The notes beneath the pieces were generated by a model. It ran no database searches, was not told the origin of the DNA, and worked only from the letters and a program-made list of their open reading frames with translations. A stretch of DNA of 64,000 bases. It comes from Branchiostoma floridae. Taxonomy: Eukaryota > Chordata > Leptocardii > Amphioxiformes > Branchiostomatidae. Each line of letters begins with the position of its first letter. The stretch's first letter is position 1. Of this stretch, positions 13,101 to 25,100 are shown in pieces. The stretch covers positions 31,447,470 through 31,511,469 of the forward strand of contig NC_049980.1 of NCBI RefSeq assembly GCF_000003815.2, in the 5' to 3' direction. A program made the position numbers and the translations under genes.

Positions 13101-16100
13101 ACGACATTTAGGTGTTAAAGTTACACCAAAAGGCAGTTTAAGGGTTATGCAAAACAAACAAACCTGGCTTGTGCAGTGGCCAGAGAAACAGCCTCCTCCC
13201 CCAGAAGTTCCTCCACCAGCTCCTGGCATACTACTTCTGTTGTTCTCTCCTGACAAAGTCTCAGTTCCTCGGCTCTCTCTGCTGCAAGCCTGATGAACAG
13301 AAGATAAGATGAGAATATCTTAAGACTCAGGTAATGTTTGCAAACAAATTTTGCGAGCATAGTTTGCTCGCTATCTCTTCCAATCCAAACATGAACACCC
13401 ACAAATACATGGGCCATTATTTCTGACCAAAAACGGACAGTGCTAAAAATACCAATATAAAGCCTAGTTTCTTATTGCGAAGTCATTTTGCAAGAAGAGG
13501 TTCACTTTTTTTAGATCAAAGTTGCATACAATCCTTATGAGTTAGTAAATTCGTGTTCACCCAGTTTTTTTAGTTAGCTGCATTTGTATTGAATTGTTCT
13601 GCCAGTTCATTATAGTTACGCTGAAGAAGAGTGACGGATGTCACTCAAAATGTCCGAAGTAAATCTCTGTTTTTTATTGAGTTGTAGAGATTGAATTGTA
13701 TTTAGAAATTGTTTACTGGATGTCTAACCTTCATAAACGTAATAAAAAGTTTGGAAATAACAGACCTTTCCCTGAGTATCCTGGCCCTCTCCTCCCCCAC
13801 CACCTCCTGCGCCACCCCCCGCGCCATGTCACCAACGCTCTGCTCTACAAAGACCTCCAGGTACAGGGCCGAATCCTTGATAGCCAGTGATTACATGACT
13901 AAGATGTTAAAATTTGAACAGTAAATCACCTTTCCCTGAGAATCCTGGCCCTCTCCTCCGCCACCACCTCCTGTGCCACCCCCCGCGCCATGTCGCCGAC
14001 GCTCTGCTCCACGAAGTCCTCCAGGTACAGGGCGGAACCCTTGATGATGTCGGCCAGACCCACCATGTGGGAGGACATGTTCTGACAAAACTCCTGGATA
14101 ACCTCCAGGAACAGCTCCCGGGCAACCTCCTTGATGGCCTGGAAAAGTGCAATTTGTGTTTGTTAGTGCATTGACATTTGGGCAGTTTACTTTTTCAGAG
14201 TCATGACTAGTTTGAATTGAAGAGTAACTGTGTAACCATGTGGGACGCCATGCCCTGACAGAACTCCTGGATAACCTCTTTGATGGCCTGGAAAAGTTCA
14301 TGTTCTTGTCAGTGCATCGACATCTGGGCAGTTTACTTTTTCAGAGTCATTACTAATTTGAAGAGTAACTGTGTAATGTAGGAGGAGGACATGTTCTGAC
14401 AGAACTCCTGGATAACCTCCAGGAACAGCTCCCTGGCCACCTCCTTAATGGTCTGCAAAAGGGCATGATTATGTTTGTCATCATCATCATCTACAACAAT
14501 ATGCATACATTTTCAAAATAAAGACCATTAACAATTTAGAAAGAACTGAAGCGACAAACATGATGATAAGAAAATGTGGTAGCCTAGTATCAACTACATG
14601 CAGGGCTACCATACCAGTGGCACTTATACAACAGTTACTACACTTATGGTATTGCTGGAGAAAAACAAACTTTCATTTTTTTTTTTTTTTCAAGATCAGT
14701 CAAAAATCAATGCACATACATGTCATCCATAGAACAAGTCGCTGAGGGCTAAGGTACAAACTTGAAGCTTGAAGTTTCTTACCTCGTTGGAGAAGCGGGT
14801 TGCAGGAGGTTTTGCAGGGGCAGGAAGTGATACTGGAACAGAGGGCTGTGAAGGCTGGGTGTAGGGCGGTGGGGGCTGGGTATAGGGGGGTGGGGGCTCT
14901 GTCTTGGTGGAGGCTTCCACAGCAGGCACCGCTGCTTCTGAGAAGAAAACAGCAATTGTAAAATCAGATTTGTAAAATCATTGAAGCAAGGTGACTTCAG
15001 GTTCTAATCTAAATTTTTTCAATTTGAAAGTGAAACAGATATCAAACCAGTTTACTCTATGAATTGTGAGCTATTCTTCTACCAACCATGACAGAGAAGA
15101 CAGGCTCTGTATACGGTATTTACAGGTTCATTGTACCAAGGAAATTCCCCTATGTAGCTCGTTTTCACAATTACTATGAGCAGTGGACCCAGGTTAAGGA
15201 CTGCGGCTCTTTCCATTAGCATTTATAGTAGGTGAGCATCAACTCACAACTTCTTGGTCTGGATGCAGGGTCACTGACCACTGGATTGAGCATACTAAGC
15301 TACACTTTGCTGCTGCTCTACACCAACTAGAATAATTTCAAAATATGTCAGCTTAGGCCACACCAATTTAATTTGTTGGTTCTCGGATTTCCCGACCCAT
15401 TTTTTTCCGATTTGCAAAAAAAATAAAAAAATTTAGTCCCAAGAAAAATAACATAGGTTTTGCTATTGCACACCTTTAAAAAACCCCATTCCAGGGGCAC
15501 ATATTGCTGATAAACCAATCAGAGCGCTTATTTGCAGTCACATGATCAGAACAGTGGTATAAAATCGAAGGAAGAGATTCATTGGATAAATCATGCCATG
15601 AAAAACTGAAAACTTGACTACTTTACCTTGTTTTTCTGTGTTAAATAAGTTCACCACAGACTTTTTGCAATTTTTTTTCTTTTTTTTTCTCGACCGACCG
15701 CCCCAATATTTTTCTGAAAAAATCAGAGAACCAAGAAATTAAATTGGTGTGGCCTTAAGTGTAACAATTGGTTGGCATGTACCTTTCACTTGCTGGGTGT
15801 CCATGCCTACGTCGGGCAGGCTGCCTCCGATGAAGAACCCTGACCCATCAAAACTGTTCTTTGGCACGTGGACGGTGTTGGGAGGGAGTGGGCTACCCTG
15901 CACTATCTACAGGGGAATTAAAAATAGAAAAGTTCCTTCAAAAATCTAAACATTCCAAATATCTTACAGCATTTATGTAGGAACCTACAACTTAAAATCT
16001 TGACAAATGTACATGTTGACACATTGCAATAATTGGTTGAAAAGTGTACAGCTAGCCAACGTTTCGGTGACTGTCTGTCACTTTCCTCTGGGCAATACTG

Positions 16101-19100
16101 ACTGGTAGTACATGTAGTTTGCACTGCAGCAAGTTTGTATACAAAAACCTCTGGAAATAATTTTCATCCACTAGTAGAGATTGATCTGTCTTTGAATATC
16201 ATTTATATGGATGTCTAACTTTTGTAAACCTATTCACTGACATCCATTGATAGTTTAACATATAAAAAGCCCAACCGATTCCTACCTCCCCGACAGAAAC
16301 CGTCCTCTTGCTCGCGACGACAGCCAGCCGTTTGGCCCGGGGAATACTCTCCCCCTCGATGAAGGTCGTACGGCTGAACCCGACGGCACCGTCCAACACG
16401 GCCAGGCCAAACGCCTCGCTAAAGATGGCAGTCTGAACAACAGAATGGATAAATCTTAGCAATGTAAATTAATCTTAACTTTACATAACCAACCAAGCTG
16501 CACCGTCCAACACAGCCAGGCCAAACGCCTCGCTGAAGATGGCAGTCTGAACAACAGAAAGGGCTACATTGTAAAGAACCTCATGGCCTGTATGTAGCAA
16601 TCTAAGGGATTAGTCACATGGGTGCATTCAAATCTGTACTGGCATTATTTTAGCTCAGGTAAACTTTGAGGCCGACGATTCGGAAGTATTTTTAGTATTC
16701 AGTAGGCTGCCGAACGGTGAGTCAAAGTAAGAACAAAATAACTTCTTCCCCAGAACTTAACCTAGATCCAAAAAAATTGTCAACACACAAAGCATACAGA
16801 CTTTAATATGTTTATTCATGTGACTGATCCCTGAGACTTCATGGAAGAACTTTTAAGGGTAACTTGTGCCTCATTATTTTCAGATTAGCATTTCAAAACT
16901 AGTGATACTCTGTCTAGAAATACATGACATATCTTTTCTTCCCATCCATACTGCTGACCTATGCACACATGTAGGGAGTGAAATGTAATCATTTGACATA
17001 AGACTTAACTGACCTCATCCTCATCTTCAAACCCCATCATGCGCATGTAATCTGACACCGGGAACTGGGTGGTGCGACCAGTGATGGAGTAGGCTCTGTT
17101 CATCACCTTGATGGACTGTGTACGGACCTGGAACAGGTAAAAGTATTTACATCTTAATTGGGCTGTGCTAGTGTTTGAGTTCTGGATGTGTCTATACTTA
17201 AAGGCATCACACAAGCTTCCCAAACCTGCCACTGTGCCACTGTCGACAATTTGAACACCTGAACATTTGAACAATTTGAAAACATAGACTTTGGAATTGG
17301 TGCTCTAACAATTTTTCATTTGAAGAGACCAATTGTTTTAAACTTCTTTCACACTTTTTGCACTGAAATGCATGCTTTCTCAGGTGGGTATGACATAAAA
17401 AGAATACAGCACTGTATTTTAGGTCCCAGCCCCCAAGCAGGTCTGAATTATAGGCAAACTTTGAAAACTTGTGATGCTGCAAGTAACAAAAGAAAGCCTT
17501 TCATGCCCTTAAGTAGTAAAGAGAATATAGGGATATGTTACCTGTGTTAGGTACCTATGCATGATACAGGCAGGTAGGTACGGGGCCGCCTGCAGAAGCT
17601 TGAAGAAGCGGACAAAGTTGTTGTTGTTGAGGGCTGAGAAGACCTGGAGGGCAAACTTCATCTGGGGGGAATTCCGCACCTCGGGACGGAGCTGCTGCAC
17701 CTCTCTGTGGAGAAGACAAAAACATGAGAGGGTCAAAATTACGTGTGGGACAATAAGCACCTCTGGCGATGATTGGCTATCATCTCAATCTCCTTGGTGC
17801 TGATTGGCTATCAATAGTTCATTACAACTAGTCTTGTCCTTGGTGCTGATTGGCCATCATCTCAATACCCTTGGTGCCGATTGGCTATCATTACTTAATT
17901 TCAACCAGTCTTGTCCTGGGTGCTGATTGGCTATCATCTCAATACCCTTGGTGCTGATTGGCTATCATTAGTTCATTTCAGCCAGTCTTAGTGCTGATTG
18001 GCTGTCTTTTTTTTCATGAATATGTTCACCTCAAACAGCCCTGTCCTTGGTGCTGATTGGCTGTCCTCTCAATAAATCAGTTCACCTCAAACAGCCCTGT
18101 CCTTGGTGCTGATTGGCTGTCCTCTCAATAAATCAGTTCACCTCAAACAGCCCTGTCCTTGGTGCTGATTGGCTGTCCTCTCAATAAATTAGTTCATCTC
18201 AAACAGTCCTGTCCTTGGTGCTGATTGGCTGTCATCTCGATGAATCAGTTCATCTCAAACAGCCTGTCCTTGGTGCTGATTGGCTGTCATCTCAATGAAT
18301 CAGTTCATCTCAGACAACCCTGTACTTAGTGCTGATTGGCTGCCATCTCAATGAATCAGTTCATCTTTCTTTTTTAATTTTTAAGTGCACCTGAATCTTT
18401 AGGATAAGCACACCTGTCCAGTGCAATATTCCCAAAAAATGAAATCTGAGCTCTGATATGTATTGATACCTCTACCAAACACTATAGATAAAGAGAAAAA
18501 AAGGCCACTAATTACCTGAGGATGTCTCCCTGGTTCAGGTTGAGGAGCAAATCGTAGGCATGGGATTCCTGTTCGTTAGAGCAGAACCTCAACTATTGAC
18601 TATTCTACACTAGTTAACAAGAAACAAGACCACTTCTCACCTGAGGATGTCTTCCTGGTTGAGGTTGAGGAGTAGCTTGTAGGCGCGGAATTCCCCCTCG
18701 TTATTACAGAACCTCCCCTATTGACTATTCTACACTGGTTTACAAGAAACAAGGCCACTCCTCACCTGAGGATGTCTCCCTGGTTCAAGTTCAGAAGTAG
18801 CTCGTAGGCGCGGAATTCCCCCTCGTTATTACAGAACCTCCCCTCCACAGTCAGGTCGTGGTAGAACTGCTTCAGGCTCTGCAGACACTTGGTCAGGTTC
18901 TCGTTGTTGATCTTCGGGTCGAAGACCTGGGCAACAGGGCAGAATTCAAACTCATCATTATAACTGCCATAACTCAGACCCAGCTTTTCAGGTTTTTATA
19001 GATAAATAGGCAATGTCAGACTGAGTACGAAATTCTAGCATATGCTGCACAAGCCAGAACCCTGATTTAAAGAAAATTCAAAGTATTGAATGTATCACAT

Positions 19101-22100
19101 TGATGTTTCTTGACCATTATGGCTGCACAAAATTAGATGTTATACAACAGGGATGACTGGCTAGTGCATTCGAGTGTAATGGGCCACCATGGTATATTTT
19201 GCGTCCACGAAGTTAAATGAGGACCACCTAATTTTCTACCAACCTAATGCTACTTTTTAATTGCTAGTGTTGACTTACAAATATTAATTGATTTGGATTA
19301 TCTATTTCAAATCAATAACATGTTACAGATTTAATCTGGATGTCCAAAATTATACTGGAGCCTATTATAAATAGATAGATAACAGATCGTCATGGGCTCC
19401 TGACACAGTTGGTGTGCGCAGTGGATGTGGAAACTAGTGATTTAGTTTGTTTAGGTACAGGTACAGGTGCAGGTACAGGTACAGGTATGGGCACAGGTAC
19501 AGGTGCAGGTACAGGTACACACACAAGTACAGCCTTACCGTCATGGGCTCCTGACACAGTTGGTGGGCACAGTGGATGTGGAAACGGGCACACTTTTCTG
19601 TCAGGTCCACAGCTGTGTGGTCAGTCAAGAGCTGCTGGGTGATGTCCTGGGATGGGGGAGAGAACAAAGTTAGGGAAGACAACAGACCAACACACAGACA
19701 GCCAAAACCAATACATTAACTTCACTCAATGCAATGGCCTAGGATTAGAGAGTGCATTTGGAAGTTTAAACCCAGGCTGGAGGCTCACACTAAAGTCTGA
19801 AAAATGGAGCATATCATTTTCTCTGCTTTCGAGTATGAGAGTTGAACACCCTCCACTACCAGTAGACTTACTAAGTCAACTGTTATGGCCTATAGATGAG
19901 GGACAGAGATGGACAATGCTCCTATATACCAAAAAGGTGTGAGATGGATTTGTCAATGAAGTTTAGAAATCCAGGTAAATAAGGTATGCCAAATAGCATT
20001 TACTCAAACAACTAGATATAATTTTGGAAACAGTCAGATGTTTCAAATAGCATCCACTACTAGTGTCTTTCGTTAGTGACACTGAGGAGATCTGCTACAG
20101 TAGAAGAGCAGGTTTAATACCCAGACTACAGGAAGGGTTATCATTGCATACCTTTCTGATGCCCCTTGTCCTGTTCCACACAAAGTCGTACCAGTCCCCC
20201 CAATTCCCGTCCCTCCCCAGGTCCAGGATGTTGTTCACTAGGTAGTTCATGGTCAGTGTCAGCACATGGGGAGGTCGGAGTTCGTGTGGCAGGGGCTCTT
20301 CCTTGTCGGCTGACGAGCGAGCGTATTCCTTCACGGCCTTCGTGTGGTCGATCCTGTTTAGGTTGATGTTAATGTTTATTAGTGATACAACACCTGTATA
20401 CTAATCTACCTGGAGTCCTTTGCAAATTATGCAAACATAAAACATATGTAATTTATATTTACTACTATCTATAATGATAGTTTATTGATTATAGTTCCAA
20501 TCTCCAATACATGACAGCGCTGTAGCGCGCTGAATTGCGTATTCCAGCTATTTTCAGGGTTCACTTGGAAATCAGTTGAAAAACAACCGAAGATCTGACC
20601 CTTATAATAAATTTATGAAAATACATACAACCCAATCTTACATCCCTACCCTACATACATAAGCATGAAAGCTAGCAAAAGAACCATATAAATGAAGCTT
20701 AGTCTAGAGGCCAGAGGTACTATACCACATGTATTTATTTACCTGTTGTCGTCATCGGGGAGAGTCTCGAAGAGGGAGAGCCTGTTCTGGAACTCTCGCT
20801 CGTATCGCTCCTTCTCCGGACACATGTCCTGGCAGGTACCCACAAACGCCTTCGCTGTGGCCAGGTCTGTCTGTTTCTTGGATCCTATAAAATAGGAAAG
20901 GAAAGAAATGTCATGTCAAAAATTTGGTTACTTCAACAGTGCTATGTGCTATAACCAGATGCAGAGCATGCAGCTTGTATTTCAATCTCTGTATTATGCA
21001 AGTACAATGTATTCCATGAAATGTAATCATCTTATTTCTCTAGTTGCGCAGACTCAAGTTGACCATGACTCTTTTCATCTATCTCTCTATGCTCCATAGG
21101 TCTAGGTACATGTATGTCTTCAAACGTACAGCATACATCCTCACACAGTTGATAAAGAAACATACAACTCACAGAAAATTATACTACCGTAATTGTTAAC
21201 ACTAGTTTTCAGCAGAATACTTCTTGTACCAACAGACCAGGAGGCCACCTTACCCTGCCTGATGATGCGATCTCTCTGTTCCAGAATCTGAAACTTCTCG
21301 TAGGCATTCTTCCCAGCCATCCCTCTCAGCTTCCCCATGCTGGTGATCCCCATGGCTGGCTTCTTCTCAGCATCCCTTCTCTCACTGCTGGCTGAGGAGG
21401 AGGACCTGCCAGCCTCTGGTTTAGCAGCTGCCCCTTGTGCAGACTTCCTACCACCTGCACTGAGTCCTGATGTGCCTGCAACTGGCTCTGCTCTTGATGC
21501 TGCAGTGCCTGTATCTGAAAGTACAGTGTCATTACATAAAAAAGGTGACCTTCCCATACTGGTACCATGCATTGTAAGTAATTGAAGACCCGGGTTGAAA
21601 ATACGCATCATACAGCAGGAAAGTTGATTGACTGACAAATCTACATACTCTAAATGAAATTTTGGGGAATACTACTCCAGATATTCTTTCCATTGTTGTC
21701 AATTTTTAACTTAAGGATCAGTAACTGTTGATATTCCAAAGTTGATGAGCCCGGTTCAAATTGTGATAGGGTAGATTTTTAGGCAAAAATAAAACGATTA
21801 ACTCTCAGGCAATTCTAAGATTCAGGAAAATTCTGGCAACCACAATCACAGGGAACATGCATACTGTACATGTACAAGCTTATACAACACTGCTGTCTGT
21901 GGACTCTGCCCCACCTGCTGCAGCCTTCCCCTTGGGAGAAGTCTTGCCAGATCCCCAAAAGATCGTGATTGGTCGAGTGTTCTTCTGCAGCAGCCGACCC
22001 TTTTTCTTGGCCTCCGAGGCTGATTTCTACAAAATGACAAATTACAATGAAGACTTGTTGACTAATGTTAATTACACTTCTATCATACTCAGACATTGTC

Positions 22101-25100
22101 TCTGCGAGTAGGTTCTGGAAAAACTACTATTATGACATACACAGACTACAGACTACGAGATACAGTGTAGAGCCTCTCTTTTAGTTTTCAAGATTATTGG
22201 TTTTTTTTTAAATGTACACATTGTTCATCTTTATGCAGCACAGTGCCTGAGAATAAACAAACGAATTGAAGAAACTAAGCTTTATCTAACCAACACTGGA
22301 AAAATAGCTGGGAGTACTCATGCCCTTAGGAAAGGCACTTTACACAACTTTCCTCACTTCACTCAGGTGAAAATGAGTGCCTAGCTTCGGCTAGGGCCCT
22401 CCCTCAAATAGGACAATAAATGGAGGTCCTGTGTTTGACAAGAGCCACACTTTGAGCACGTTAAAGAACCCGTCCTTCCCGGTGTGAGTGGATCAAACCT
22501 TACACTAAAGTTACAGTCTGTATATAGACTACAGAATCTTCAGCAAGTTGGAGTTGGCAGCCTCAAAATCAAACAGGGAGAAAGAAGAAGAGTATGAACT
22601 ATGATGAACTTACATGATCGGCAAAGGAGATGAGAGCAGTGTTTTTGTCGCGGTTCGGGTTGACTCTGACCACCTTTCCAAACTTGGAAAAGTGCCTTCT
22701 GAGGAATTCCTTGTCGTTGCACATTTTAGGGACGTCCGAGCAGCGTAGGGTTGTCCGTGTGCTGACCTCCTCTTTTGTCAGGAACCGCCTGGTGCCTGGA
22801 AAAAGAAATTCAACGTTCAAAATAACGACAAAGCTGAAATCTAAAACAAGTGCTGTTCTGACCAGCTGTGGTTTCAGTTTACAGCATATAGATCTATGTA
22901 CTACTAAGTTAGCTGACTGTATTTGTATGGTGGTGTATTTCAATTGTACCAGCTACAGAGCTAAAGATACTGTAAAACTGTCACAAGTGATGACATCTAC
23001 ATAAGAACTACCTAGTCAATCAATTGAATGGGACCACTTTTTCCCATTGACACTAACATTATAAGAATCCTGTCCACATACATGTAGACCAGATTTTATC
23101 GATCCCAAGTACTCTTCTTGAGCAGATACCGGAACTGATCCCCATGTTTACCTGACTGTGAGTCGGAGGATGACAGCCGGGGCCGTGCCAGGGGTTTGTA
23201 GGGTTCCAGTTCAGTATCACTGGGCCGTGCAAGGGGTTTATACGGTTCCAGTTCAGTGTCATCTTCTGCCGCCCCCACTGCCGCTGCGGCCTTCTGAGGA
23301 CCTACATTAGATACGGCAATTAACAATAAACTTGAAGAGGTTTGTATGGAGTGACACAGTGTAAACTGTGGCATTGTTAGTGATAATCAAAATTTGTTTT
23401 TTCTTATTCATGGTTTTCAAAGTAACCTTTAACAGCAAAATCATGACAACACAATTATGTATTTCGTATATTACTATTATACTGCAGAATCATCTCAACC
23501 GCATACGATACACAAAAAAATTCAGCGAAGATCACATAATTATACATTATTACAAGTCTATTTGTGTTGAAAGCTACATTTGCTATGATTATTTTCTTCC
23601 TTTTTTTCTAGATATACACATATATACTGGATGCTAATGACTTACTTTTTGGCTGTCCTGATGTGCTTGGCTCCACATTTATCTTTCTGCTGACTTTCTT
23701 GGTAGCATCGTCACCAGCGTCAGCTCGCGATCGCTTCAAAATCGAGCTCCTGTCGATAACTGGCCTCCTGCTAGGGCTGCCCTCCCTCCCTTCGCCGGCA
23801 AGAACCGCTTCTTTACTCTGGTTTGTCGTGTCTTGTCCCTTTCCTCCAAATACGGCTGCAGCTCCTGTTTTCGTTTCCTCTGGTTTGGCAAAGACGGAAC
23901 TCTGTTCCGTTTGGTCCTGTCTCCCGAATATTGCCACCCCTGCAGAAGGGAAGTTTGATGAAGTAGAAGAGGACGGAAATCCGGACGGACCGCCGGACAT
24001 TTGTCCAAAAGTCTTGCTTCCAAAAGAAGGGGTGTCGCCCCCGAACGGACTGCCTCCACCGAAGCTGGGAGCACCAGCATCCTTATCACTGCCTGTGGTG
24101 AAGGAAAAGGAAGGAGCGGAGGCTACACCACTGGCGCTAAAGGCTGGCTTGGCCCCAAACCCACCTGTTGAGACAGTCTCTGTAGCACTAAAACTGGCTT
24201 TGGTGTCCGTGGTGGTAAATTTGAAGCCACCGGTGGTGCTTGTTGATGCTCCAAACACAGCTTGCCCGCCGAATCCGGCGCCAAGCGCCTTAGTCGTCTG
24301 CTGGACGCCAAACACACCGAAGCCTTGGGTCCCTGCAGTGGCAAAAGCAGTGCTGCTCCCGAGGGCCGCAGGTCCCTGGCTTGAAGGAGGAAGGCCGGAG
24401 GATGGATCAGTGACATCGTCGCTCTTGGCTGTTGGTGGAGCAAAGATGTTGACAGACGGGGAACTACCGGTGCCACTGAAGATGGTGGTCGGCTGCTGTG
24501 CAAATGGGTTAGACCTCGTCCCTGCTGGAATGGTAAGAAGGGGGGTGGTTACTTATACTTCCATTGTATAGTCACTAGTCTGGTATCTACATGCATGCTA
24601 CAGTAAGTGAGTAACACAATGTCATGTCATATTTGGACAATATCAAGATCATCACTTTTTATAATTATACTCTTTTGCTGAAGGGAAAATGTACATCTTT
24701 TAATTTCATGAGAAGAAATCTCTCTATTCCGTAATAACACCACTAGCTTACTACTTCCCACTTGGAGTTATACATGTAAGAATAGAATAAGAGTGGTACA
24801 TGTGTTCCTCGTTGTCCTACCTTCCAGACTGACTCTTCTCTTGGCCCCAGTACCAGGAGCTCTGTCACTGGGCCACCGTTTCCTGGGACCCCTCTCACGC
24901 CCTCCTCTCTCCGGGCCTCCGCCTCTCCCCACGCCTCGTGGCGTTCTGTCAAACCCCTGGGACAGCCTCCGTAAAGCCTCCTTTTTCTGGAAAATGTCAG
25001 CGAGAGTTAACGTTGAATGTATCAATGATGGAGACGTCAGTTTGGCGGATGAACCGCTCCGAACCCAGGAAAATATGTTGGAGAAAAATTGTATAAATAA

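Noticed and set aside
17766-18370. Regular repeats resembling a CRISPR array
   Set aside because: Eukaryotic intron, head-to-tail minisatellite units with similar linkers rather than unique spacers.
23663-24571. 302-codon plus-strand frame
   Set aside because: Antisense shadow of MCM3AP exon 3; the FG-rich minus-strand reading has matching splice sites and phase.
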